Of a stretch of 64,000 nucleotides of DNA, positions 44,666 to 57,299 are shown in pieces. Below the pieces are notes generated by a model that worked only from the letters and a program-made list of their open reading frames with translations, did not search any database and had not been told where the DNA came from. The translations under genes were made by a program, and so were the position numbers. Each line of letters begins with the position of its first letter. Within the stretch, counting starts at the first letter, position 1. Source of the DNA: Straminergon stramineum (Eukaryota > Streptophyta > Bryopsida > Hypnales > Calliergonaceae); the NCBI GenBank assembly GCA_963920665.1, contig OY987270.1, positions 18,378,019 through 18,442,018 on the forward strand. Direction: 5' to 3'.

Positions 44666-44865
44666 ATGCCACATTTAACTACTTCTAGACTATTTAGTAA
44701 ATTTTGGACTAAACATTTGGAGATCTCCAAATAATAACATTGGAAGATCTCCCAATTTGTTTGGATCTCCTGATTTTTTGGATTATCCCCTAATGACCAT
44801 TTTTTTCTCCCAATAACCATTATTAATTTTGGACTTTCAAAAGTCCAGAAGTAGTTATGTGGCAT
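44666..44865. mobile_element. Small foldback MITE, about 200 bp
   Basis: ATGCCACATTTAACTACTTCT at the left pairs with AGAAGTAGTTATGTGGCAT at the right, with further pairing of TTTTGGACT-type segments inside. There is no coding. A target duplication is not clear. Confidence 0.65.
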
Positions 44866-45229
44866 TCTAATGTACAACTCAAAAGTTAGCATATGGCAAC
44901 TTTTCGATGAACACAAGTTCAATTCAACTCTCTACAAATCTCAAATGATTAGTCCTTTTTAAATCTTGCCTAGGCTCCATTTCAATATTTCATAAAATAT
45001 CTAGTACTTTAGCTATCCAAAGTGGAAATGAGTTGATTTGACCTCCCTATTCATACTTGCAAAACAATTTGACTATGGAATTCAAAAAATTTACTCACTG
45101 CATGTATCGACAAAGTGACCACAACAAACATATGAATGACACCTTTCCAATATGTCCTGAACTTTACTTTGGTAAATGTTGAAGTGAATAATGACCAAAT
45201 AGGAAATTACTCTTTAGTATAAAAAGTTC

Positions 45230-45970
45230 GCACCAAGGGGGGCTTGTCAATTGAAATGTTATATTAATAGAAAATTGAAATTTAGTTTCTAGTTCCAATT
45301 AGGGTTCTATTTCCAACTCCAGATATACATAATCTCTCACAACAACAACCACCACTACAATGACATCCAACAAGAAAACAATCAACCTTAACAAATACAA
45401 TATTTCCAACTAGATGCACACACATTCCAACACAAGCAATTCCCAATTTGGACTTAAGAATTCATATATTCATAACACAAAATTGATTCATATACAACAT
45501 CTAACACAACATTTCCACATTCACTTGACACACACATACACACAATAATGTAACAATTCACATACTCGCGTGAACACAACAACATCCAATTAGGCAATGT
45601 AGCTTCAATTATATTAATCACAAAGGAAAATACAAAACAAAGCAACCAATTTGGAGGTTGGACTCCTACTAATATCTCTCGTAGTGGGTGAAAGAAAACC
45701 AACTTAGAGGGAGACTAATTAAATACCCTGCATAACACTAATTCAATTCCCAACTACCAAATTCAAACTCAACACCCTTTAAATTCCATTCACATGAAAA
45801 TCCCAACTTGGTAACTTGGCTATCTATCATTGAACTACTTCCCCATTTCGATACGCTAAAACACCTAATTGGCATGAGCACTCAAAACCAATAGGTTAAA
45901 AATCTAGGATTAACACTCAAAAATTGGAAACTATACAACTCAAAATTCTAAGAGGAAAATCAACCTATAT
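45230..45970. repeat. CCAATTGG-rich repeat, copy B
   Basis: It is related in the same orientation to 20560-21060 (shared accaatttggaggttgg/gactccta and caaaacaaa blocks) and inverted to 56290-55100. CCAATT-type motifs recur at intervals of 40-90 bp. The ends are not defined. It probably is a remnant of the LTR family at 19801-21112. Confidence 0.6.
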
Positions 45971-46667
45971 ACAATAAACATCTGTGTAATACACCATCAT
46001 GACCTAATTTATATAAAGTGTCCTCTAAGCCTAACAAGGTATAAGGCATACATCATTTTACAAAAGTTTATTTTTTCTTAAATTTGAAATCTCTTGGAAA
46101 TATTTTCATTGATAGAGAATTTACCATAACAACATACTCTATATAAATAACATCTATTTCAAATATTTGAGTATTAGATCTATTGTCATCCATTGGTGAT
46201 AACTTAGGGGTCAAAGAATTTTGTAAGCATGATAAATGGTCATCATTGGAATGTTGTTTCCTAGCTTAAACAACAATTTATGAATTAGATTTATGCAACA
46301 ACTAGACCCATTTAGCTAATTTATCACTCAATTGGAATTTGTTAATAACATATTTTAGAGCATCATGGTCCACATAAAATGAAAACTTATATCCTAATAG
46401 GTAATGCCTAAACTTTTGTACTGCATATACTATATCCAATGCTTCCCTCTTGGTAGTTGTATGATTTTTTTGCATGGGAAAATTGCCTATTGGTAGAGTA
46501 AATATGATGATCTCTATTGGTGACATCTTTTTAGCTAATCACACATCCTATTGCATCATTGCTAGCATCCACATATACATACAAAGGCTCATCCCAATTA
46601 GGGGAGATTAAAATTGGTGCCATTACCAACTTGGTTTTCAATTGCAGAAATGCACACATTATCACAG

Positions 46668-47064
46668 TCTCATTAGAGAAAGTTTGGACTCTTCGAAGGG
46701 CTGCCAGGGTTTGACAAACCAATCTATTTCTAGAGCCTATTGAAGCTACTCAAGAGAGGGAATTTTCTGACAAAACAAAGATTCACCTTGTATGAATATC
46801 GGGAGTTCCAAAAGTGTATTTCAGTTTTCTATTCCACAATTGTCAGAGGGAGGTGCTTCAGGGGTGCTTTCAAATATCAAAACAACAGTTGTCACAACCC
46901 TAACTAGTAGTACCTAATAGTGAATGCTCTGACATTTGGAAGTGACAAAGTGCAGAAATAGGGGAAAAATTCTTCAAGCAAAATAAATGTAATACAGTGA
47001 GGGTCCCTAACGGCACTTCCTGGCAGCCCTCTGGAGAGTCCAAACTTTCTCTAATGATAGTCTT
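46668..47064. repeat. Inverted repeat with arms of about 45 bp
   Basis: tcattagagaaagtttggac then tcttcgaagggctgccagg (46672-46712) is matched in complement by 47020-47062. The space between (about 310 bp) interrupts the RNase H fragment and could be a small TIR element. The boundary was not fixed. Confidence 0.65.
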
Positions 47065-47113
47065 AATTGGATTGGTTCCTAGCTACTTCCAATTTTTTTT
47101 AACAATGTTTTAA

Positions 47114-48033
47114 CCTCTAGATGTTTTCGACTAAGTATTCACCAAAAACGTTTCAAAATTGTCATTTCTAGTACAAGTACCGAATTTTGGAAAAAAAAAA
47201 ATTTTAGACACATGTAACCATAAGATCTTGTACTACATTGATTTGAGAATATGGGGAAAAAATTTCAGAAATTTTCATTGTGTAGATTGTAAGATATTAG
47301 CGTTTGAATTGGCATAAATCTTTTTTTTGGCCTTGTGAAAAAATGGGCAACTGCACTTTACAAGGTCACATTTGTATGAAAAAAAATTTCCAAATGGTGG
47401 TTACTCTTTGAATTCATTCTTCAAGGCAAGTTGGCTAAAGCTTGAAGAAAAATCAAATCATTTGAAATTGTACAACATCTAGGCAAAAAAAAAGTGAATA
47501 CAAAGAAGTATAGAATGATTCAAAATACTAAATTGTGAAGAATTTTGTTATGGCATTGAAAAATGCCAATCCCAGTAGTTGTAATGTTGTAATAAACAAT
47601 CAAAATCCTATGGATTTATTTTTTTCAAAAAATATTGAAAATTGAGTTAAATAAAGGACTTCAAAGTTTATTTTAGGGTAGAGAATCTGAAACCAACCTC
47701 AAACTAAAACTCCTCATAACTTTCATGTCATGAATTAAAATGGACTGATTCAAAGCTTTCCATGTATATATAAATCTAGAAAACCAATTTCAAATTTTTA
47801 TTTCTTAAAAAAATATTTAAAAAAAAAATTGGGTTGCCAAAGATCAATGAAAATTACATATCATGCAATAACTTGAACTATGTAGTCAAAAGTTATGAAA
47901 AAATTGGGGCCTAAAAGCTACTCCTTGGGCACATATTGTGAAAATTTCAAAGAAAAAAAAAGAAAAACTCTATTCATAGTGAGTTGCCCAAAATCACTAT
48001 GTTGCCTAAAAATGCAATTTGGGCATTTAGGGG
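47114..48033. mobile_element. piggyBac-like MITE, second copy (920 bp), TTAA at both ends
   Basis: It aligns in the same orientation with 27310-28234 over the full length. TTAA flanks are at 47110-47113 and 48034-48037. The left end has drifted (CCTCTAGAT); the right end is ATTTAGGGG. It is inserted between the RT and RNase H parts of an old gypsy pol. Confidence 0.82.
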
Positions 48034-49000
48034 TTAAAGGGAAGAGCTACTTGGGCATAATTGGCTACAAATCGCCTATAATAGCTAACATGACTCCAAA
48101 ATCCTCACTTCATTGATAATAGTAGGGACAAGTAATTTGGAAATTTTTGCAACTTCATTTCGGTCAATATTTATCTCCTTTTTACTCACAATATGCCCTA
48201 CTAATTTCTATAGGGTACCACAAATTGACACTTGGCAACATTGAAAGAAATTCCAAATTTACGACATTGGTTAAAGCATTTTTATAATTGTTGGGCATAG
48301 TTCAATTTGGTGACAAAGACACAAAAGTCATCCAAAAAGGTCTCCATGAACTTATGGGGATAATCTTGGAAGGCCAATGTATCTATCCTCTGAAACATGG
48401 AGGCCCCATTAATTACATAAATGAAATGGTGTAATCCTAGATGCAAAAATTTTCAAATTAGTCACAAAAGTTGTTAATTTTAGCTTGAACCTCTTAAACA
48501 ATTTATATTTGGTTATAACCCAAAAAATTCCATAAATGAATAACACTCATGATTGGCCACCATATCCAATATATTATCAATAAATAATAAAAGAAAATAT
48601 TCCTTTCTCGTAAGTGTATTTAATTTTCTAAAATCTCCGGAGATTATGATTCGACCATCTTTTTAAAGACAATTATTGTTGTGCTCACCCATTTTCTATA
48701 GGGAGAAGGATTTGTAAATCCTATATTTTTCAATTTCTTCCTTTACCAATAGCAAATACTTGGGAGTTGGGATTTAGCATCTCAAGCCTTTGCTAGAGTA
48801 GCTTAACACCATCTTCCAAATCAATATGATATTCACAAATTTGGAATGAAATGCCCCGCAATCTTTATAAGACCATGCCCAAGTTGTAGCATGTGCCTTA
48901 AAAAAATCTCTCTATGAAATTAATTCTCTTAGATGTAATTGTTTATAAATTTGAATATTTTTTTTCATCATTTAACTCAATATTAATGCTTTGGCAATGA

Positions 49001-50013
49001 ATTTTGTTGATACATATATAGGAACTCATTGGAATATCATATCAGAAGTTAGCGAGGAGCTCCACACTTTCTTCACTAATTTCCTAATTGGAATCAATAA
49101 CATAAACAAATGTATCAATTAGCCAAAATTGAATTGCTTTATCAACATTGTTATCATCCTCATGAAGCACAACATATTCACTAGGAGTTATTTCCCAGTA
49201 TTTTTCAATTTCTCTATCTTATCATTTTATTATCTATTTATCTATCTATATAATCGACCTCAAAGTGATATTTTATTTATTTTTAAAAAAAAAATTACTT
49301 TTTTTAATTGTTTTTTTCTTTTCAGTTGGCTCATTTACAATCAATTTAAATTAATTCACACACATAATTGCACAATCAATATAGATTTATAAAATCCAAT
49401 AAATTAATCATATTAATTCCAAGAGTTTCTTACATCACACGAATTCACACACATAACTTAGAACTCCAATCCTACATACACTAAATTTACTTCTTACCCC
49501 ATAGGAAAGAGCTCCAGCCCCTAACGTGAGAAAACTCCATGAATTGGCTTCATAAATTCTTTAATAATACACCCAATTGGATTGAATAATTGAATTGATT
49601 AGCTGACACCTATTGGTATCTACTGACTACCTTCCTATTGGTATTCGTGTAGATAACCGATTAGGATTTTTCTTTTGTAGATTTTTGGCCTATTTTGGGG
49701 TATCTTTTATTGTTTTTGACTTGAGTGTTTGTGAATTTTGTATTTTAATTGGGTGTTTTGATGGATTGATTGATTCTAATTTGGTGTGTTTTGGGTGATG
49801 AATGAATGATGAATGTGGATTGTGCTGATTTGGATAGTGATTGGTTTCCTAATTGGAGCAATCCAGCTCTCCAACCAATTTCCAGGTTTTCTTATTTGTG
49901 TTCCAAATTAGGTGATGATTTTGTCTAAGTTGGATTGTTAGTGTGTGAGTGTCAAGTCTAGTTGGCGATGGTTGGTGAGTTAATTCCAATTGGAATTTTT
50001 TTTAGTGTTTGTG
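49001..50013. repeat. CCAATTGG-rich repeat, copy C, first part
   Basis: From about 49370 CCAATT/AATTGG motifs are frequent, and the strand of the repeat seems to turn near 49600. It is continued at 55098 beyond the solo LTR, because ttgtg (50009-50013) is the target duplication of that insertion. Positions 49001-49370 show nothing beyond AT-rich decayed pol. Confidence 0.5.
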
Positions 50014-51854
50014 TGTAAGCCCCAATTCGTCACCCAGGGCTCACTCTTTTTCTTTTTTTTTTAATTTTTGTCATTTTAATTTCACTTTTATATACAAAAA
50101 ACCCTAAAAAGAGTGTAGAACCAAAATAGGAGGGTCACGTTCCAATATAGTATTTGGTTTAGTTTTAGAGTGTTATAGCTAGAACGGCCCAACCACGAGT
50201 TGTAAATAGGTTAGAACCCAACTAATTGTGGCAAATTGGTCAAATTGCAAGTGATGGGGAGGTCAGGCCCAAAACCCCACATGGAGAACACATCCCTAGG
50301 CTAGAATTGGTCAAGGGAACCCTGGTGAGGTACATAGGTCAGTTCCTAGAGATAGGTTCTAGTTTTCCCATTTCATCGACGAAATAGCGGAACTCCAATT
50401 GTTGGCTTGCAGATGTGAAAAATACCAAGACATGACCATGGAAGAATCTCAGGTCCAAGAAGGCTGATTTGGGGTTTTAACCAGGCCCGGGAACCAACGG
50501 CGAAGTTGGTTCACCAAAATTCCCCCCAATATGGAAGATTCCCCAGCCATCGCTAATCATACAAGAGGGTGGATTTTGTCCCCCCTAGGCCGATGTGTAG
50601 AGTAAAAATAGGAGCCTACATGTGTGTCACGAGATCCCATGGGAGGTTTCACAAAAAGTTTCGGAATTTTTTGATAGTCAAAAGATGTCTATTCGAACGG
50701 TCAACTACCCAAACTTGTGATGGGAAATTCCTAGAAATTCCCCAAGTGGCGATAAAATCCCACTAAAAACTAGCATAGCCTCATTTATGTTAATAAGCTT
50801 CCCCAACAAGTTTCACGACATTCCGATAGTCAAAAATACCTGAACCTGCAACATTCCCCGACAATTAACTGAAATTAAAGTCCACGGTGGGTTTGATTGA
50901 TAGAGCGGGGGCATACGAAAGCGGAATGGAGCACAAGATAGGTCTTTTCTCACTGCCCCGTACTTACTTAGGAGCCTAGGCTGGTTACTTTCACTAGAAA
51001 AGCCAACCTCCCAAAGTTGGGATTTTCCCCGATTTTTGGCGTTAAGTTGGTGCTAGGTTTTGTTGTGATTTTGAAGATAGAAAAATGGGGAGAGGAGAGT
51101 TCCCTTGCACTAGAAATGGCCTTCTGAAGCCAATAGTGCAATCCATTTGGGATTCAGAGTTAATCTCCAAAAGTTAGCTTAGTGGGCCAACGTAGAATGA
51201 AAATCTTGAGTTTTAGATGAAAATCCACGAAGATAAGGTTAACTTAGATGAACAAGGAGAGGTGGGTGCCCGGGAAAGAGTATAAAAGGGCACCCTTTCT
51301 CCTCTCTCAAACTTCCCCTTTTTTGTGTAATTGGGTCCATTGGATCCAATTTGTATTGGAAATTGGGGCATTTAGCCACAAACCTTGTAATAGTGTTTTT
51401 TGGGCACTTTTGGCCATTGTTGTTGTTTTGGGGAGCTTGCAAGGTCTTTCGTGGGTCCCTTGCCTTTCCTTTTGATTGAGCGTGGTATTAACTTGGAAGC
51501 TTTTACTAACTTCCTAGGTCACTAGAGTTTGTAGGTGCTTACCTTTGGGAGAACCGTTTAATCACTCCCCTTGTTTTCGTGTTCTAACCCTAGAGCAACC
51601 CTCCATATGACTGGTGATGCCACTTTGGGGGGCCTTTAGTTCAAGTTATTGGTGTTACTAACCTATGTCAATAAGCTTGAGTGTCCAAGTCCCTTTTTTT
51701 GGCTTTTCTCCTTGTCCCTAACCATGACATGTTATTCCTTGGTTGAGAGGCATGAGGGTGTGAGGTTAATGGATCCCACCCATATGGCGAAGCTTTGAAC
51801 CCATAGGGTAACAAAGTCCTCGTGGGGTGTAAGGTAGTAGAGGGACATCAAAGC

Positions 51855-52979
51855 TGTCACGACCCTCATCACTAGGCGTGCCCGTGCCACCTTGGTGAGC
51901 AAGGGGGACATTGGGGGTGACTCCCCAAGCCTTGCAAGAGATGAGGTGAAGGGGACTAGGAGTCCCGAGCGATCAGAGCGATGTAACGCTCTGATCCGGA
52001 TGAATTTGGGGGCGTGTGATACATGCTTGGAAAGGTCTTGAGAAGACGCTTCTATCCGTCCAAAGAACGCGTGATTTTGACTTGCGAGTCAAAAGTTATG
52101 GGCGTTCAAAGTTGGGAGTGTCCCGGTCGCGCCGGGAGTGCCCTGGCCGTGCCGAGAGTGTCCCGAATCTTTGGAGGGCGATATCTTTGCGAGTACTTGT
52201 CCGAATGGAGCAAGTGAGTAGTCCATCGGCATCTACGCGTCGCGTAGATGTCGAAAATGGGGTCGCATGTACGATTTGGATCCCGGACCGCAAAGTTATG
52301 CCGGGTGGAAGTTCGGGAGTCCCAAACTAGCGCGAATCGGGAGAAATGGGTGGTCTTCCAAGATGGGGTGCATCTTGGGGACTCCCGATGACCTCTAGTA
52401 TGGGGGGGGGGGCTGCCGAATCCCGCAGAGAGTACTATGAGGAGGGGTGGTCTCCCTCCACACTCCCGGATGGTGCCATGGTGAGCCTAAGTGGCCCCGG
52501 GTGGTGAGGTTAGTATTGGAACCTCACCACCACTTGTGTGTTACCATGGAGTGCTTGTGCACTCCTTGATACCGGTTGGGTGGTGTCCCACTCCACACTA
52601 GGCCATGGTGTGAGTCCCATTTGGTGAGTCCCGATTAGTGAGTCCCGAAATGAGTTGGGTTGGGCCTAGTGGGGAGTTGGGTCCCATTCAAGGGCGGTTA
52701 GCACCGGTGGGAGTAGTGCCTCACCGAGTGCTTGGACATCAATGGAAGTTCCGCCCCATGTCATCAAATGACATGCCCGGTGTCTTGTGGGAGTGAAGTA
52801 TTGGAAGAAAAGGCTTGGGAGTCACAGAGGAATGGGGAACCCCGTGACTTGAGTTGGAACCTAACATTGTGGGTGCGTGGCATGTGCAGTGTTAGGAGAG
52901 CGTGAACCTTAGTGGCACTAAGGTGCTAAGTGTTTGGAAAGTGAGCTTAAGGTGGTAAGTGTCACTAAGGGGCGCGACA
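51855..52979 (+). mobile_element. Solo LTR nested in the larger solo LTR
   Basis: It runs from TGTCACGACCCT to GGGGCGCGACA (1125 bp). The flanks are aaagc (51850-51854) and gaagc (52980-52984), one base different; the host sequence ggcgaagctttgaac elsewhere shows that gaagc is original. It belongs to the same family as 25070-26361. Confidence 0.92.
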
Positions 52980-53376
52980 GAAGCTTCAAACCCCGAGGGG
53001 GGGGGGAAGTCTTAGCAATGTGTTAAAAAGGGGAACAACGGCAAAGCTTTGAACCCCCCTAGGGTGAAAAGTATTAACAGTGCATTAAAACCACCTCACA
53101 GGAGAACCATAAGATCACGTGGCCCCTCTCTCCACAAGGTTTAGTTCTCAAAACGCAGTGGGAACAAACCAAGGTTTAGGTCCCAAAAAAATAGAAAGTA
53201 AAGGTCAAGATTAGTGTAGAGTGTAATTAGTGATACCTAAAGTGAGTCCTTAGCCTACGCAAGCCTAACCAGTGCTAGTAGAAGTACGACCTTTGTACCC
53301 CTCTTTTTTATTAAAGATTAGCCTAAGGGAAAAAACCAATCCAACAATCCAGAACCCTACTAGCCGCAACCCTACA

Positions 53377-53880
53377 ACCCAATCCCGATACCCGAGGGAA
53401 GGGGAGGGGCCAAGGGGGCCACCCGTCCGGGTACCGCCGTTGGCAAGGTCTGGGATTCTGGGGATCTACCGCCAAGTCTGGGGTCTCAGGGTATGGCTCA
53501 CAAGGTCTGGGGTTTAGGGTCTACTCGTAGGGTTAGGGGCTTTAGGGGTATTGCTTACAGGGGTAGGGCTCCGGGGAGTCTGCTTACATGGGTGGGGTTT
53601 CAAGGGTCTGCTCATAGGGGTCAAGGTTTCGGGGGAACTGCCCAAGGGCTAGGGACCGAGGCTAAGAGGAGGGGCAGCAAAGGAAAAGAAAAAGAAAGAG
53701 GTGGGACCTCGAGGTAAAACACTCCCCGGAGCGGGGAATCCAACGCCCCGTCTCCTACAACCGACATAAAAAAAGAAGAGACAAACCAAACAAAGATGGC
53801 AAGAGGCCGAAAGAATGAGAAGGAATGACAAGAGGGAGGCCACTTGAAGGAGGAGGGCAAGGTAGATAGGATAGGGCGTA
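53377..53880 (+). other. GC-rich G-run block of the solo LTR
   Basis: Diverged units of about 40 bp with ggggtctgctcatagggg-like cores form a G-rich stretch that could make quadruplexes. It stands about where the young LTR has its own, different GC-rich block. Open frames across it are not credible genes. Confidence 0.7.
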
Positions 53881-55097
53881 ATCCTCAAGACTTACTTAGG
53901 CCCTTAGATTAGAAGTAGGTAATCACTCTGAGATTAAGCATGAGACTTAAGTGTAGGACATAAGAAGTAGTTCAACTTGGAGGAAGAGATGATGCATACT
54001 TAAGATTAGCTTAGTAAGAAGATCGGGGGTTAGTTGGGCCACCTTAGAGTGTGGGAGGAAGGGAAAGAAGGGAGGAGGGAAGAAATAGGAGAAAAAAAAA
54101 TCGACAATTAAATCTTTGTATCAATTTATTTTATGATTAGAACAGTGGTTTGTTGTCTCACGGCACGGGAGTTCATGGCGGAGAAGGGAGAGCTTCTGGT
54201 GGGCACAAACAATAACTCAAGTTCCGATGTATGAGTTAACCCTTTACCAACTGTCCCTAGGGCTCTAATTAGAAATTGGTAGCTTGGGTCGAGGCCTACC
54301 CCTAGGTCAGACCCGTAGGACCATAGGTCAGGTCATTTCCAAAGACATAAGCGTAAAGAAGAAGGCCGTGGCTTTCTGAAACCCTAAGGCATGCCCAAAT
54401 CAGATGGAAATTGAGAAAGTTATAGATGGATGAAGTTTAGGATCAAAGTGGATGAAGAATGGCTAGACTCCAAGGGTGATAGAGAATTAGATACATTAGG
54501 AGGAGGCTCTCAATCAAGGCCCAGAGCTGAAGAGAAAAGTCAATCCCGAGTTATAGGTTAGGAGAAATTAACAAATGAAGTTTGGGTAAGGCATGGATGA
54601 AAATTCAATAGAAATCCCCGATGAGGGTCCAACTCCAGATCTGGGTAGGAGTAATATTTGTGAACCATCCCTCAAAATTTCGGGTCCTTCTGAATTGGGG
54701 AACTAGGTGTAAGAGACGGATGAAGTTTGAGGAACCGAGTAGCGATCAAACTTCATCTACTCATAACTTTGACTAGGAAAGTTGGATAGGGTCGAGTTTT
54801 ATGTTTTTAGAAATGGAACGAGATGAATTAGAGGTTTCTTAGGTTAGTTCTTCCCTAGCAGAGGTTCCATCCATATCATATAGTAAGCCATCCATTCGGT
54901 CAGCCAAAACATTGGAAGTAGTTCAAGCGAATCTTGCAAATTTGGGGTCACTTAGGCACTTAGTAAAAATATCCATTGCTTGGAAGGCACAATGGACCTC
55001 GCTTAAACACCCAAAAGTAGGAGTCATGTAGCTGAAACCCAAAACCTGGTTGTGTTTGCAAATTATCAAGGGTGGGTAATTTGGCGCTCATATTGTG

Positions 55098-56460
55098 GTA
55101 GTTGACTTTGCAGTTCCTAGTTGGTTAGGTTGTCTCTTCCAAATTGGTAACCGCTAGGTTTTGAATTCCTATTTGTTTTTTGTTTTTTTTCATTTTTCTT
55201 TACCTATTGAAGAGAGATCCAGTTGGAGTCCCAGCCAAGTAGTGTTGTGCAGCCTTTTTTTTTGGGGCACCATAGGGCCAAATTGCACCATTCCAAAATA
55301 AATGTCTACTTTACGCCATAAAAAAGTAATATTTTTTAGCCAGAAATTTTCTATTTCTATTTAAAATGTGGATGAATTTACCAAATTTGGATGAAAAAGT
55401 GCATGAATGTGATTGAAAAGTATTTTTTGGTCCAAAAGATGGATGAATGTAGAAATACAACACTTCACCAAATTTTAAGTGATTGCCACCTTGGCACTTT
55501 CTCAAAAAGTAAAAGAAAGGATTGGTGCTATGTATTTGCTTTTATTTTATGTACATGTTTGTGTTTGTGAATGATAGAATGTTCATGTCAATTTGGAGAT
55601 CTATGTGTGACTGTGTGTATTAATTGATTTTATTGATAGATGTGACTGTATGTTTCAGATGAAAATGGTTATGACCAAGTTGGAAGTATCTGGAAGTTAA
55701 AGAGGTTGTGAGTATGAGCTGAGGAGATGAATAAGTGGTGAAGTAAAGTTGTGGAGATTAATAATGCCTTAGTTGGAAATTTTAGAGTGATGGAAATCAA
55801 GTGTTCCAATTAGGAAAGTAATGAGAGAGTCAAAAGGAAAAATCTGAATGGAAGAAATGAGACAATGAGTGGAAAGATACAAAAAATAAAATAATACTAT
55901 TTGTAACGGTGATTTGTTCACCAATTTTAATTAATCAAGCTGGAAATTACATACCAATTGGTTGTTGTGTATATGTGTGCAATATTATGTGATGCAGTCT
56001 TTGATGAATTAAGTGTAAAAGTGAGATGTTGAAGTAATGGAGAATAATTTGTAACTGCAGTTCAAGTTGGTTTTAATGATGATTTATGTTATGTGGATGT
56101 TTCCGAATAGGGAGTCTCTTTGATGGAATGTAACTTGAGTTAATTTAAGTCAACATTCCAATTGAAGTTTGAAGTGTTGTTGTAGTGGTGATTGTTGATA
56201 TTTTCCAAGTTGGGAGATTATATTTATTTGGGATTATTGAGCAATTGAGTTGGAAATAGAATCCTACACTACAAGAGATGTGGTGATTTTTAAGAAGAGA
56301 TATTAGTACAAAAGTGCTGAAATTTGGTTCAATTTGTTGAAAGGTCACGGGAATGTAAAAAATTTATGAAGTATGGAACAAATTGTTGATCAATCAAGGC
56401 ATGTGTGGAAAAAAGTTCATATCCAGTCACTACTACAGAGTGACCAATTGCCTAACAAGC
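55098..56460. repeat. CCAATTGG-rich repeat, copy C, second part
   Basis: This continues 49370-50013 after the solo LTR. It matches copy B inverted (ggattctatttccaactc and following). Motifs such as ccaaattgg, ccaattgg and ccaagttgg recur. There is no gene. Confidence 0.55.
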
Positions 56461-56584
56461 ATATTTACTAAATAATTATACATTATCATGATCCATCACA
56501 ACCTTTCTAAAATCTTTTGCTATTATAAAAAAATATATTAGAGGCACACGTAGTACATGTCAGTTCCCATTGGCCATTGATATA

Positions 56585-56983
56585 AGGGAGCCGACCCCTT
56601 TCTGACCACTTAAGCAGATACACATACTGCAAGGGAGGTTTCAACAGTGGGGAAATTTTTCCCATGAGCAAAAATAGAGTTCATAAGGTTTCCATAATTT
56701 TTTAGAGTTTTTTTCCTCACAAAATAATTACTACGAATTTTTAAGCTGAAGATTATGTTCTACCCATATTAGCCATACATACCTTCCTTCTTTTGACCAA
56801 GGGCTGGTTGCAAAATCCAAGAAGGGCTGGGTCTAAATTTGAGAGTCTTGTAGCCAATTGTAATGCACCACGAACTACCCAGGAACTGTGCCAGCATTAA
56901 TTGTTGCTAATCACCTAATGATTGAAATTACTCCACCCTACATTGCCAGATTGGATCTGTGATTAGTAAGGGGTCGGCTCCCT
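56585..56983. mobile_element. Stowaway-like MITE (399 bp) with TA flanks
   Basis: The ends AGGGAGCCGACCCCTT and AAGGGGTCGGCTCCCT are exact inverted complements. TA stands at 56583-56584 and 56984-56985. The better kept copy; the other is 36848-37254. Confidence 0.88.
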
Positions 56984-57299
56984 TAGCTATAGTCATGGTC
57001 TTTTTTTACTACTCACATAGTTATGGAGTATATTATAAAAAATTGACAATGTCGATGAATTTCTGCAGATTGTGAATGAAAATGTCATTGTTGTTGTTCA
57101 TTTGTACTGCTACAAGAGTATTTGCAAAGCAGCCTGAAGAGGAGGATTCGAGGTTGTAACTTACAAGTAAAACTAAGTTAAGTTTGGCCTCTCGAAAATT
57201 CACAGATGTCAAGATTGAGGTTCTTCATCCCTTCTTGAACAACAATTTAAATTGCCAAAGCCTTTTAGCATTTCCTGTGATTCAGCAAGTGCAGGTCGG

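Larger units (their letters stand above)
46290..49000 (-). pseudogene. Degenerate Athila-like gypsy pol (RT and RNase H), interrupted
   Basis: On the - strand, fragments read KYLLLVKEEIEK, GASMFQRI, ETFLDDFCVF (48400-48300, RT with a changed YxDD box), then after an insertion YVYVDASNDAIG and KNHTTTKREALDIVYAVQKFRHYLLGYKFSFYVDH in parts (46722-46302, RNase H). Frameshifts and stops are many. A TTAA-flanked MITE (47114-48033) separates RT from RNase H. LDDF resembles Athila-type RT, but the lineage is uncertain. Confidence 0.75.
50014..55092 (+). mobile_element. Solo LTR of the Region 1 retrotransposon family, with nested LTR
   Basis: It starts TGTAAGCCCC and ends GCTCATA, aligning with 11683 and 15064 at the two borders. 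TTGTG flanks both sides (50009-50013, 55093-55097). Corresponding blocks are visible throughout: promoter (51264-51295), atgactggtgatgccac (51608), ggcgaagctttgaac (51786), a GC-rich block and the SIAWKAQW segment (about 54970). Without the nested LTR it is about 3.95 kb. Confidence 0.93.

Noticed and set aside
44548..44922. Frame with a Ser-Leu repeat
   Set aside because: Produced by the (GA)n microsatellite.
52016..52330. 104-codon frame in the nested solo LTR
   Set aside because: It is LTR sequence; the related LTR at 25070-26361 has it broken.
53272..53888. Frames on both strands in the GC-rich part of the solo LTR
   Set aside because: Low-complexity G-rich repeats give chance open frames on both strands.
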